Shown here piece by piece: positions 32,054-41,760 of a stretch of DNA of 64,000 bases (position 1 is the first letter of the stretch; each line of letters begins with the position of its first letter). The translations under genes and the position numbers were made by a program. Where the stretch lies: contig NZ_AUFX01000003.1 of NCBI RefSeq assembly GCF_000426725.1, forward strand, positions 682,001 through 746,000, given 5' to 3'. This stretch comes from Sporocytophaga myxococcoides DSM 11118 (GTDB lineage: Bacteria > Bacteroidota > Bacteroidia > Cytophagales > Cytophagaceae). Under the pieces are notes generated by a model. That model saw only the letters and a list, made by a program, of their open reading frames with translations, made no database searches and was not told the origin of the DNA.

Positions 32054-34360
32054 TTAATACACTATTATTTTTTCTGAGAACAATGATTCACTATTTTTTA
32101 TTTTCAATAAATAAACACCCGGAGACAGCATTTTTACAGGTATTACAAAATTATTTATTCCTGCATTGGATGTTCCCTCAAATATAGTTCTAGTCTCTTT
32201 TCCAAAAACGTCGGACACTTCAATACTTAAGTTATCAATTACCTCTGAAATATATTCAAAACGGATATCTTCATTAAAGGATGGAACAGGATAAGGACTG
32301 GTAACATATGGTCTATTTCCCGAATTAGTCTTTCCGGAAGTTTGCTGTCCTGTTACAATTTCTTCTCTTAAAGAAATAATTGTCTGTCCCAAACTTGTAA
32401 TATTATTTGCACTTGAAAACACAATAGTCTGCGAGTTTAAATCAGCCTGAGTTGCTTCACCCATATTTGCCCAAACTGATTCTGTTGCATTATGTGCTCT
32501 CTGATATAATTGAATATTTAATTCAGTACTTGATATTCTGGCCGTTGGTATCGCCCCTATATTGGTAAATGTCAGATTTTCGAGTGGTGAAAAACTATTG
32601 TTTTCCCCATAGTTTCTGATCACCCAATAGTTTTCAGTTACATCTTTAACATCTACCGGAGTAATTGCAGGAACCGATTTTAGTCGGGTTACAACTACTT
32701 CTCCATCTGGATAAACACCAGATGACGGGAATGTCATTTTTATTCCTGCTCCGGTGAAATCATAGGTGCCAGGACCTGTAACATTAAGATTTGTGCTTAC
32801 TCCCCGTCCAACAGGAATGGGAGATACTATATAATAAGGCTTATATCCTCCCTGCGCAGCACCTCCCTGATGCATCAGAAGATCGAGCACAAACCCGGCA
32901 CCAGAACCTGCTGTTCCTTCATTAAATTGGAGATAGGACCTGAGACCAGGTTCATCACCACGAAGAATAAGATTCATATTACCTCTGATATCGCTCAATG
33001 TTCTGGTGATATTCCAGAATTTAAGTTCGTCTACCTGCCCGTTCAGCCAGTATTTATATTCAATATCACCACCACGGCACTCTCCTGTAACAGGACAAAC
33101 CCCGAAATAAGCTGAGTTATGCGTCCAGGACCCAGTTGATTTTGTGCCCATTACACCAGAACCCAAAGATTCATTTCCATCTACATAAAACCTGACATTG
33201 GTTCCATCTCCGGTGATTGCAACATGATGCCACTCATTGTCAGTAATGATAGCTGGTTCACTCAGGGATGAGATGATTTTTGTTCCGCTTCCGTTATAAA
33301 GTTCACAAACCAGTTGTTTGTTTCTGCCTATTGAAGTACGGTTATCAAATGCAAAGAAAATACCTTTGAAGCTGGCTCCTTCACCATTTGTAAACAAAGC
33401 CTGACAAGTATTCGCTGAGTGATCTTTTAGTTTCAGCCACAATTCCATTGTAAATACTCCTGTATTGTTAATGTAGGCTCCTTCCGCCAGCATAGTTGTA
33501 TTGCAATCTGCATATCCCATCTGATCAAGGCAGCTGTTCACACCATTAAAATCAAGGGCAGTGCCGGCATATCTGCTGGATAGTTCTGCTGTTACTGCGG
33601 AAATGGATGGAGCTCCGGACAGAAGGAAAACAGATGTGATCAATGACCCATTGTATTCATATCCTTTAAAATAATACTGCCTCTCGGGTTTTAAATAGGA
33701 GATATCAATAACACTATCTTTTCCATTGTAAATAACAAAATTACCATCGCCAAGGTCCGTACCGGATCCATATTCCTTATAACCGGAATACATCTGATTA
33801 TCGACAGGATCTTTTGAAACCGGAGCTCCTTCCCTGCCAACAATTAAAACACCTTGACCATTTCCTCTTTTATAGGAAAGTCTTAAAGAGCGCGCCAGAA
33901 TACCTGATATTTTAAAGTTGCTTACCTGAATTGTTGGGGCTGTAATCGGGGGTACATATTGATAGATACCCATATTGTATTGTTGACTTTGGCCCGGGAA
34001 AAATGAAATCGGTCCTGAAGACGTTATCGGACTTGCGGAACTTTGTACCTGAAAGCCCTGAACATTGGAAAATGTATAACCTGAAGGAGCTGTAAACTTA
34101 AGTATGTAACTACCATACGGGATGTTTTCAAACGAATAATTACTTCCTCCCATGATTGATAAATTACTTGAGTAAGTTGTATAAAGAACAACATTGAAAG
34201 TATTCAGTAATTCGACTTTTACATCTGCAAAAGGAGGTTCAACATCATAAATTCCATTTTTATTATAATCCATATAAATGTTGCCTTTCAGAGAATTCTG
34301 GGCTGACACAATAGGTAAAAAATTTGTAAATAGAATCAAAAAAAGTATAAGGTTCTTCAT
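32054..34360 (-). CDS. T9SS cargo with SdrD-like and LamG domains
   Basis: 768 residues from the ATG at 34360, chosen because it starts the signal peptide MKNLILFLILFTNFLPIVSAQ; an in-frame ATG 13 codons upstream would put a charged stretch before it. After the signal comes an SdrD B-like domain (GNIYMDYNKNGIYDVEPPFADVKVELL). The centre is a LamG/concanavalin-like domain (DFNGVNSCLDQ, FTMELWLKL, ITDNEWHHVAITGDGTNVRFYVDG, GQVDELKFW). The last about 75 residues are a type A sorting domain (SPYPVPSFNEDIRFEY ... GVYLLKIKNSE). It is predicted to be secreted or bound to the surface, with carbohydrate or protein binding by LamG. Confidence 0.85.
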   Translation of the reverse strand: MKNLILFLILFTNFLPIVSAQNSLKGNIYMDYNKNGIYDVEPPFADVKVELLNTFNVVLYTTYSSNLSIMGGSNYSFENIPYGSYILKFTAPSGYTFSNVQGFQVQSSASPITSSGPISFFPGQSQQYNMGIYQYVPPITAPTIQVSNFKISGILARSLRLSYKRGNGQGVLIVGREGAPVSKDPVDNQMYSGYKEYGSGTDLGDGNFVIYNGKDSVIDISYLKPERQYYFKGYEYNGSLITSVFLLSGAPSISAVTAELSSRYAGTALDFNGVNSCLDQMGYADCNTTMLAEGAYINNTGVFTMELWLKLKDHSANTCQALFTNGEGASFKGIFFAFDNRTSIGRNKQLVCELYNGSGTKIISSLSEPAIITDNEWHHVAITGDGTNVRFYVDGNESLGSGVMGTKSTGSWTHNSAYFGVCPVTGECRGGDIEYKYWLNGQVDELKFWNITRTLSDIRGNMNLILRGDEPGLRSYLQFNEGTAGSGAGFVLDLLMHQGGAAQGGYKPYYIVSPIPVGRGVSTNLNVTGPGTYDFTGAGIKMTFPSSGVYPDGEVVVTRLKSVPAITPVDVKDVTENYWVIRNYGENNSFSPLENLTFTNIGAIPTARISSTELNIQLYQRAHNATESVWANMGEATQADLNSQTIVFSSANNITSLGQTIISLREEIVTGQQTSGKTNSGNRPYVTSPYPVPSFNEDIRFEYISEVIDNLSIEVSDVFGKETRTIFEGTSNAGINNFVIPVKMLSPGVYLLKIKNSESLFSEKIIVY

Positions 34361-34963
34361 GGTCTTTGAAATTTTTACTGTTCTAATTTTGTAATACACT
34401 TTTATTTATAATATGAGCTTTAGTTTCTCCAATTTGGAACAGAAATATCATTAATCGTTGTATCAATTATTTGAAATATGGTACACCTTGTTATGAAAGA
34501 ACACGGGTCCAGTATTAATTAATTATCTATTGTTTCTCTTACCCACTGAGACTACACGATACAAGATATTCTCCCTAAAATACGAAATATATTAATATTT
34601 GCAGATTGTTAAATCTGATGTTGCCCGACCAGGTGTCCTGGCTAGACTCTTATTTTTCTAACCAGGAATTCTTATTTCCTAGCCGGTTAGTTCTTTTTCA
34701 AGCTTGCAATTTCAACTTACAAGCTTGAAATTTTTATTTACCTTGTTGACAATTCCTTTTATTTGAGACAAAGGATTAGAATTAGAAAATAGCCCGCAGG
34801 AGATCATAAAAATGCAACATTTATTCTCGTAATTTTCATTGGGAAACGAGTACTATCCGTAATATACCTTTAATGCCGCTTTAATTTCATATATTTACAG
34901 TTCATAGGATGTAATTACTACATCTAATTTCTTTTTTATCAAATTTTTAACCTATAACCAATT
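34361..34963. other. Divergent intergenic region with hairpin repeats
   Basis: Lies between divergent cargo genes and must hold both promoters. It contains a CCGACCAGG..CCTGG element (34626-34642) shared with the region around 21295 and 22321, and an inverted repeat TTTCAAGCTTG/CAAGCTTGAAA at about 34697-34731. Confidence 0.5.
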
Positions 34964-37072
34964 ATGAAAAAACAGTTACTGTTAATTATCCTTTTACTTA
35001 TTTTCAATTTTTCCTATGGCCAGAGAGCGGCAATTCCGGATCTTATATTTAAAAATTACATTCAACAAAAATTTCCTCAATGCATAGAATCTGACTCACT
35101 GAAGATTACATGTGCTGACACAATTACCGGATACATTCGGTTAGACAGTCTTGGGATTGAAAGCCTTGAAGGAATTCAGTATATGCAAAGCATCTCTGGA
35201 CTTTTATGCAGAAATAATAAGTTAAATGCCTTACCAGGATTACCTAAAAACCTTGTCGACCTTTATTGTGCTAACAATAATCTAACACAACTACCCGCTT
35301 TGCCAGAGAAGCTGGAGATTCTAGTTTGTGACAACAATCCATTGACATCCTTGCCGCAACTTCCGGCTCCTCTCTTTATTTTACACTGTGCAAATGCCAA
35401 GCTTTCGGCTCTTCCTCAATTACCTAAACTACAACATCTGCTGGTACCTAACAACTCAATTTCAACACTACCCACACTACCCACAAGTCTGACATTACTG
35501 GATATTTCAAACAACAATATTGATGCTATCGGTTATTTCCCAAGCAAACTTAAGGTGGTATCTGTTTCAAATAACAAATTGAAATGCTTGCCTAGAATGC
35601 CTGACTTGGTAAAACTATATTGCAAAGGCAATCCATTAACCTGCTTACCAAATATACCTACGACATTAAACGAATTTCAAAGTCCTACTGATGAGATCTG
35701 CGTAGCTGAAAACGTTAACGGATGCACTTCATATCCCCACATAAAGGGTATTGTTTTTATTGACAGGAACAATAATCTAATCAGGGATGAAAACGAACCC
35801 GGTGTAGCAAACGCAAAAGTCAGCGTAGATGATGGTTCAGTTGTAGTAGAAACAAACCATTTAGGCGAATATGCGGTTGTACTTGGAGCTGGAGTACATA
35901 CCCTGGCGCTTAACCAGGATATTCTTTTTCACAATGACATACTTCATACTGTAACAGATCCTGATTCTATCTATGAGTTTCCTGTTCCCTATTTGGAGCC
36001 TGTCAATAATCTTAAAATTGCCATAACACCCATCTCCTTTGCAAGACCAGGATTTATCACAGGCTACAAAGTCATGCTTCAAAATTCAGGAAATAATTTT
36101 GTAAATAATGCGCAGCTTTCATTTAACTATCCTTCTCTTTTAGATTTCATAAAAACGGATGTACAATTTTCAAGTCACATCAGTAATGTTTTGACATGGA
36201 ACCTTGGGAGCGCTTCTCCTGGAGAGAAAAAAGAAATAAGGGTATATTTTCAAGTACCTGCAGAAACTGATCTAATAGGCACCGAATACATCGTTTCTGC
36301 TGAAGGCAAAGGAAATTCGGAAGAAAACATCTTACTTTCTAATCAAGTAAGCTATACCTCTCTTATTACAGGATCATATGATCCGAATGATAAAACTGTT
36401 GCTCCGAAAGGACCGATAAGCGAAAATCAGGTTCTTCAAGGTCAGTTCCTAGATTATACAATCCGTTTCCAAAATACAGGAACAGATACAGCCTTTACAG
36501 TAATAGTCCGTGATACTCTTGAAGATAAGTTTGATCTATCTTCTATAGAGCTTATCAGTGCAAGTCATAACTATGAATTTCTTCAAAGAGGCAAAGCTCT
36601 GCGCTGGACTTTCACAGACATCAATCTTCCGGACAGTGTTAAGAATGAACCTGAAAGCCACGGATATGTAAGGTTCAGAGTAAAACTAAAAAACACTCTT
36701 GTTAATGGAAATGTAATCAGCAATTACGGTGCTATATATTTTGATTTCAATGATCCTATTATAACAGATACTGTGAGTACAGAAATTAACTCGGATGTTG
36801 TTGCTGGTTTAACACCAAACAAGCTGAAAAGACTTTCAGTATATCCTCAACCTGCTAAAGATATAGTCTTCATAAACGACAATTTCAACACAAGCGGAAA
36901 TGGTTTGGCATCTATTGCAACATTATCCGGACAAGTTATAAATCAAGTTCCCTTTGACAAGCAGCAAAGTAATACAATTACAATTCCATTATCAGGAATC
37001 AAAGAAGGGATGTATATTCTGTCTTTACAATTAAATGGAGAATACTTCCATGAAAAAATAGTAATAGAATAA
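34964..37072 (+). CDS. T9SS cargo with leucine-rich repeats, SdrD-like and DUF11-like domains
   Basis: 702 residues. Signal peptide 1-19 (ends SYGQ). Residues about 60-235 are short leucine-rich repeats of about 20 residues (LNALPGLPKNLVDLYCANNNLTQLPALPEKLEILVCDNNPL...), the type also seen in bacterial effectors. An SdrD B-like domain follows (GIVFIDRNNNLIRDENEPGVANAKVSV), then a conserved-repeat/DUF11-like beta domain (LDYTIRFQNTGTDTAFTVIVRDTLEDKFDLSSIEL ... ISNYGAIYFDFNDPIITDTV). The end is a type A sorting domain (SVYPQPAKDIVFI ... GMYILSLQLNGE). A surface-exposed binding protein is the likely role. Confidence 0.9.
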   Translation: MKKQLLLIILLLIFNFSYGQRAAIPDLIFKNYIQQKFPQCIESDSLKITCADTITGYIRLDSLGIESLEGIQYMQSISGLLCRNNKLNALPGLPKNLVDLYCANNNLTQLPALPEKLEILVCDNNPLTSLPQLPAPLFILHCANAKLSALPQLPKLQHLLVPNNSISTLPTLPTSLTLLDISNNNIDAIGYFPSKLKVVSVSNNKLKCLPRMPDLVKLYCKGNPLTCLPNIPTTLNEFQSPTDEICVAENVNGCTSYPHIKGIVFIDRNNNLIRDENEPGVANAKVSVDDGSVVVETNHLGEYAVVLGAGVHTLALNQDILFHNDILHTVTDPDSIYEFPVPYLEPVNNLKIAITPISFARPGFITGYKVMLQNSGNNFVNNAQLSFNYPSLLDFIKTDVQFSSHISNVLTWNLGSASPGEKKEIRVYFQVPAETDLIGTEYIVSAEGKGNSEENILLSNQVSYTSLITGSYDPNDKTVAPKGPISENQVLQGQFLDYTIRFQNTGTDTAFTVIVRDTLEDKFDLSSIELISASHNYEFLQRGKALRWTFTDINLPDSVKNEPESHGYVRFRVKLKNTLVNGNVISNYGAIYFDFNDPIITDTVSTEINSDVVAGLTPNKLKRLSVYPQPAKDIVFINDNFNTSGNGLASIATLSGQVINQVPFDKQQSNTITIPLSGIKEGMYILSLQLNGEYFHEKIVIE

Positions 37073-37100
37073 AATTGCTATGATATAATTCAAACATAAC

Positions 37101-37130
37101 AAAACAGCCAGTTGAGAAACTGGCTGTTTT
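37101..37130 (+). terminator. Intrinsic terminator
   Basis: AAAACAGCCAGTT/AACTGGCTGTTTT, 13-bp stem with a 4-nt loop, 28 nt after the stop. Confidence 0.9.
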
Positions 37131-37319
37131 ATTTTATAAGCACATTCTATATCCTCCTCTTCCTCTATATTGTAAGTCAACGGGTTTGAAAATTCCAAAG
37201 CATTTCTCCAACTCCTTAAATACTTTGTACCTTTGATTATTATTCCTTAAAGAGGTATCTTAGTAAAAGATGGGCAAATAAAAGTATGATGAATTTGTAT
37301 AATAATCAGACTAAAAAGC

Positions 37320-37991
37320 ATGAAAGAATTCGAACTTAAAAACAGCGACCCTGAGGACATTGAAGACGTACTTAAAAAAGTTGAAATCTCATTTGATTTT
37401 GAATTCTTAGATGATGAACTTTTACATTTGAAGACATTCGGAGAGCTTTGTGATCATATTATTAACAAGATTCAACTTATTCACTCAGACGATTGTACAA
37501 GTCAGCAGGCATTTTATAAGATTCGTAATGCAATTAGCAAATCTCTTCATCTTGATCCTAAAGCAATCGCTCCGGACACTTCTCTTGCGGCCATTCTACC
37601 GAGCAACGACAGACGTTCCAGAATAAAAAATATAGAAATGATCTTAGGTTTTAAGTTGCACATATTAAGACCACCTTATTGGATAGTCATAACTCTTCTT
37701 GTTTTATCAGTTGCATCAGTTGTCGGACTTTTCATTAAATTCTCTATTGGTGTGGCAGGCCTGGCTCTTTCTATATCTGGATTCTGGCTGGCATTTAAAA
37801 CGGGTAATGTACTTAACCTGCAAACTGTTGGTCAGCTCACTGAGAAGATTACAAGAGAGAACTATCTGAAATCCAGACGTAACCCAAAGACTTTTAACAA
37901 GCAGGAAGTTGAAAAATTATTGATAGACTTGTTCAGTGATGGTCTTGACTTAGAAAAGAGTAAATTGACGAGAGAGGCGACGTTTAATTGA
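37320..37991 (+). CDS. ACP-like domain fused to two membrane helices
   Basis: 223 residues. The N-terminal half looks like acyl-carrier-protein architecture: an acidic helix region, FEFLDDELLHLKTFGELCDHIINKI, then AFYKIRNAISKSLHLDPKAIAPDTSLAAILPSNDRRSRI, where the DTSL segment matches the start of ACP helix II. No Asp-Ser phosphopantetheine site is evident where expected, so the domain may not carry a prosthetic group. Two membrane helices follow (about 120-138 and 141-158), then a charged cytoplasmic tail. The next gene begins 20 nt downstream. The function is unknown; a membrane-tethered carrier or structural role is a guess. Confidence 0.6.
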   Translation: MKEFELKNSDPEDIEDVLKKVEISFDFEFLDDELLHLKTFGELCDHIINKIQLIHSDDCTSQQAFYKIRNAISKSLHLDPKAIAPDTSLAAILPSNDRRSRIKNIEMILGFKLHILRPPYWIVITLLVLSVASVVGLFIKFSIGVAGLALSISGFWLAFKTGNVLNLQTVGQLTEKITRENYLKSRRNPKTFNKQEVEKLLIDLFSDGLDLEKSKLTREATFN

Positions 37992-38011
37992 ATATCCCAA
38001 GACGGTTATAA

Positions 38012-38419
38012 ATGGTACCATCTGAATTATTAACACTTTTTAGCTCCCTCGATTTCGAAGAAGGAGGTTCTATTAAAATTAATTCATGCAAATGGATTGA
38101 AGAGAACCTCTACCTTGAATTGAATATAAATTCAGGATCTCAAGAATCCAGCGAACAGTTATGGGAAATAATTATCGAAAAGATAAAAGAAGAAGCAATC
38201 CAAAATACATATGCATATTCAATAGATGAGTATAATGAACATCCGCTTTTACTTGAATTCAATGATACTCCTGCTGAATTATACAGTAATTCAGTAGGAG
38301 AAAATCATGATAAGTTAGTTATTGAAATAATAGAAATTCATTCACAAAAATTTGGAGACTGGATTCCATTAGATAAATATTTAAATAAATGCTCAGAAGG
38401 TTTGGTTATGGCACCCTAA
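38012..38419 (+). CDS. Unknown acidic protein, probably cut at its 3' end
   Basis: 135 residues, no signal peptide, strongly acidic and beta-rich (GGSIKINSCKWIEENLYLELNINSGSQESSEQLWEIII). It follows the ACP-like gene by 20 nt and is probably in the same transcript. The last residues (NKCSEGLVMAP) are read in a frame that runs into sequence belonging to a T9SS cargo gene (38389 onward), so the natural C-terminus seems lost. No family recognised. Confidence 0.55.
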   Translation: MVPSELLTLFSSLDFEEGGSIKINSCKWIEENLYLELNINSGSQESSEQLWEIIIEKIKEEAIQNTYAYSIDEYNEHPLLLEFNDTPAELYSNSVGENHDKLVIEIIEIHSQKFGDWIPLDKYLNKCSEGLVMAP

Positions 38420-38919
38420 AAACTTCCTTTGGAACATTCAACAATGTAATTCGAATTAAAGTAACCAGTATCTCCAACATAGAAATTACAGGCTCCGATA
38501 GTTATTCAACAACCATTGATGCATATGGATACTTTATTCCGGGATATACCAATCCATTGTTTGGCATTCTTGAAGCAACGCTTAATGGGCCGGAAGGAGA
38601 GTCTTCATTTAATGCGGTTATTGCATATGACCTTACATCCCTGACTTCAAATAAAAATACCTATTTGCAGAATTTAAAACTATCAGTAAGCCCTAACCCA
38701 GCTTCTGACCTGATATCTGTTGACTTTAAAGATCTTGCTTCGGACAATTATACATTAAGGATTACAGAGCAAAATGGGGCTGTTGTAAAAGAAAACAATA
38801 TCTATGCTGCAAAAGGTGAAAGCCACAACATTGATATCTCCGATCTAAAAAATGGTTTATACTTCCTTGAAGTATCTTCTGACAATGGAAAAGCTGTTAA
38901 GAAAATTGTAAAGCTATAA
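38389..38919 (+). pseudogene. 5'-truncated T9SS cargo gene
   Basis: The frame reads GYGTLKTSFGTFNNVIRIKV, which is normally the interior of a secreted Bacteroidota protein, then a beta domain and a complete type A sorting domain (LSVSPNPASDLISVDF ... GLYFLEVSSDNGKAV). There is no signal peptide; the only upstream ATG (38389) lies inside the overlapping gene and follows an in-frame TAA. The protein could not be exported as it stands. With the gene at 38012 it marks a deletion junction. A strong terminator follows. Confidence 0.7.
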
Positions 38920-38936
38920 GCACTTTCAGAATAATT

Positions 38937-38974
38937 AAAAGTCCCGTCTTATTTTTCACTAAGACGGGACTTTT
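38937..38974 (+). terminator. Intrinsic terminator
   Basis: 15-bp perfect stem (GTCCCGTCTTA/TAAGACGGGAC with A4/T4 arms) and an 8-nt loop. Confidence 0.9.
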
Positions 38975-39123
38975 AGTTTATATAAAAACAGAATCAGCTT
39001 CTCCCAGTGCGATAAAGTATGGGCTTAAGACTTTTGCTTACTAGTTTACTCCGTATATTTGCATTTTTTCTAAAATATTCCGAAGGTATTACAAACGGAA
39101 TAATCTGATAAATGGATCCTTAT

Positions 39124-41229
39124 TTATTTCACAACATTTAAAGGAATACTTTCAAAATCCTTTTCAGAATATATAAGTACATAATACAAACCTGAAGCAT
39201 AAGAGTTAGTAGGAATTGAAATGGTATACATGTTTACATATGATTCATCAAAAACAATCTTGCCATCCACACCCACAACCTTTATGGAAATTTCATCCTG
39301 ATCATATCCCGATAAATTTATGATAAAATTACTACTACATGGGTTGGGGTGTATGAATGATGATTTTACCTGATCATGACCTCCCAGATATTTGACAGGA
39401 CTGAAGGAATAGGAACCATCATAGTCTGTGGTCTTAAATTTATAATATAGTCTCTCTTTATAATTAATATAATCACTGTATTGATAGGATTGATTTCCAT
39501 TAGAAGGAACATGACCTATGGAATCAAAATCAATTCCATTTTCAGAAGAATAAATTGCATAGTGCTTTACATTTCTTTCCAAAGCTACTTTCCATTGAAG
39601 TATAGCTATACCTTCTTTAGCCTGTAGCTCAAAACTTAACAGTGTTACCGGAAGTGTTCCATCATAAGGACCGCTAAATTCAGAAGTACTGAAATCAGGG
39701 CCGGTCGCTGTAGATGAAATAAAACTGGAGCTAGGTACGCTTTCGAAAAGAACAAGGTTAAATTCTGCTTTTCCATCTGCATCAGTTGTGACAACTGTAG
39801 TGCCTATATATTCAGATCCTTCTCCATAACCTGAAGGGTCAGGTATTGAATTTGAAAAGAATTCCAGCTCATAAAATGTTAATGGTTCTCCGAACATAGT
39901 ACCATTTATATTCACATCAGAGGGGTTGATGATAACTGATTCAAGCACCGGAAAATTTTGCAGTTTATTAGGGCCTGTGTCAATATCCTTTAGTTCATTG
40001 GCTGTAACACCATCATTGTTCAGATCAATTCCTAACAAGGCATTATTATAAATTGAATTACCAAGGAAGCCATTTCCACTTCCACCGTCTGTGGTGACAT
40101 TGATTCCGTTTCCGCTGTTATGTGCAATAACGTTAGCTCTATCACCGGAAAAGCCAATAAAGTTTCTTCCGGCACCTTCAGCTATTCTGATTCCATCTGA
40201 ACCATTACCTAAAGCAGTTGTACCGTCGCTTCCCAATCCAATATAATTATTATAAACCTCGTTCTGGTTCGAATTGCCCTTTAACAAAATTCCATGCAAC
40301 TGATTTTTTGAAATGATATTGCGCTCTGATATCAAAGCCCCTCCGATAACAGTATTATCAGAATCCACTAATTCTATTCCAGAAATGATGTTAGGTATTC
40401 CTGCATTTCCTGTTATGTCTGTTCCAATAAGATTTCCTATAACAGAATTACCATTTGAGGCATTGATGCTTATCCCATTACTGCCATTACCTGATATGAC
40501 ATTTCTAGCAAACGGGGAATTCCGTCCAATAGAATTTGTATTGGAGTTAGATATGAGTTCAATACCATTCTCTGTATTAGGAATAGCAAGAGTTCCGGTG
40601 ATATCCGTACCTATCAGGTTACTATTAATAGAATTTAAAGTACTTTGATTTAACCTTATTCCTGTAGCATTTCCGGAGATTATATTCATTTCCCTACTAT
40701 CACCTTTACCATTCAGGTCAGAACCTATAATATTATTGTTAGCTGCATTAAGATTAATCCCTATTGTATTTGGATTAACACTTCCATCTCTGAATAAACC
40801 AATATAGTTTCCGAATATATAATTATTGTCTCCCTGGATATGAATACCTGTATCAAACCCACCAATACTTAACCCTGTTACAGTGCATTGGGAAGCTAAT
40901 ATTCTTATTCCGGCTTCATTAAGTGTAAGGCCATTGCCATCTATTTCCACAGGAGGAGGGCCAGAATACCCTATACCACCTTGTTCCATTCCATTGATAT
41001 ATACAGGACCTATAATATCGGGAAGTTGAGTCATAAGTGATATTCTGATATTACTGACGGAAGGCACTGTGAATAATATGAAGTCTTGATCAGGAAAAGA
41101 ATTAGCTTCCAGAATCGCCTGTCTGAATGATCCAGGTCCGGAATCATTAACATTATCCACAAAATAAACCGCAGCTTGTAACCTGTGAACGCTGATAATA
41201 AAAAATAACAGTAAACTTATAATCCTCAT
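39124..41229 (-). CDS. T9SS cargo with right-handed beta-helix (NosD/CSLREA type)
   Basis: 701 residues. Signal peptide 1-19. The mature start VDNVNDSGPGSFRQAILEANSFPDQDFILF is the CSLREA-type cap of secreted parallel beta-helix proteins. Residues about 100-395 are a run of beta-helix coils with the motifs N.IIGN.IG, N.I.GN and GNG.NGI. A small beta domain (about 400-500) and a fibronectin-like segment (LLSFELQAKEGIAILQWKVALERNVKHYAIYSSENGIDF) precede the type A sorting domain at the end (SSFIHPNPCSSNFIINL ... GLYYVLIYSEKD). Similar helices bind or cut polysaccharides; no catalytic residues could be assigned. Confidence 0.85.
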   Translation of the reverse strand: MRIISLLLFFIISVHRLQAAVYFVDNVNDSGPGSFRQAILEANSFPDQDFILFTVPSVSNIRISLMTQLPDIIGPVYINGMEQGGIGYSGPPPVEIDGNGLTLNEAGIRILASQCTVTGLSIGGFDTGIHIQGDNNYIFGNYIGLFRDGSVNPNTIGINLNAANNNIIGSDLNGKGDSREMNIISGNATGIRLNQSTLNSINSNLIGTDITGTLAIPNTENGIELISNSNTNSIGRNSPFARNVISGNGSNGISINASNGNSVIGNLIGTDITGNAGIPNIISGIELVDSDNTVIGGALISERNIISKNQLHGILLKGNSNQNEVYNNYIGLGSDGTTALGNGSDGIRIAEGAGRNFIGFSGDRANVIAHNSGNGINVTTDGGSGNGFLGNSIYNNALLGIDLNNDGVTANELKDIDTGPNKLQNFPVLESVIINPSDVNINGTMFGEPLTFYELEFFSNSIPDPSGYGEGSEYIGTTVVTTDADGKAEFNLVLFESVPSSSFISSTATGPDFSTSEFSGPYDGTLPVTLLSFELQAKEGIAILQWKVALERNVKHYAIYSSENGIDFDSIGHVPSNGNQSYQYSDYINYKERLYYKFKTTDYDGSYSFSPVKYLGGHDQVKSSFIHPNPCSSNFIINLSGYDQDEISIKVVGVDGKIVFDESYVNMYTISIPTNSYASGLYYVLIYSEKDFESIPLNVVK

Positions 41230-41760
41230 GACCTATGTATTGTTCTTTTTAAATAGAAATTAGGGGAATAAAGCCTATATCGATTTTCGTTATACGCCTT
41301 TAATCCCCTACTACAATTGTCTGTTTTTGAGGTAACCCTTTATGTATATGCAAAAGTGACCGAGATTTACAAACGTAATATTTGGGATAACTAACGATAG
41401 TTTTTGATTTAGGAATGATAGACTTTGCTTATGCTGTTTATTAGCCAACATAAAACAAATAAATTCATTATAACAATTATATACTGCTCATCCTCGAATT
41501 GTTTATTTTATTCATTCTTCTATACCTGTTTTAAAATGCTTTATAGCTAAACTTATGTTGCATTAGAAATTCTGTTATAATAAACTTCTACAAATTTCAT
41601 ATAGCTGTAACCCTCCAGATAATAAAAAGAACAATGTAATGAAAAAGCATTTTACATGAAGTAACATTGAATTTTTATAAATATTTTTTCATTCGACGAG
41701 GCTACGTTTTTTTTTGCCACTCAGTCTTGATAAAAAAACAACACAACTAACAACAAAATT
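41230..41760. other. Divergent intergenic region
   Basis: About 530 nt, AT-rich, between two divergent secreted-protein genes. It should contain both promoters. No repeat or hairpin stands out. Confidence 0.4.
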
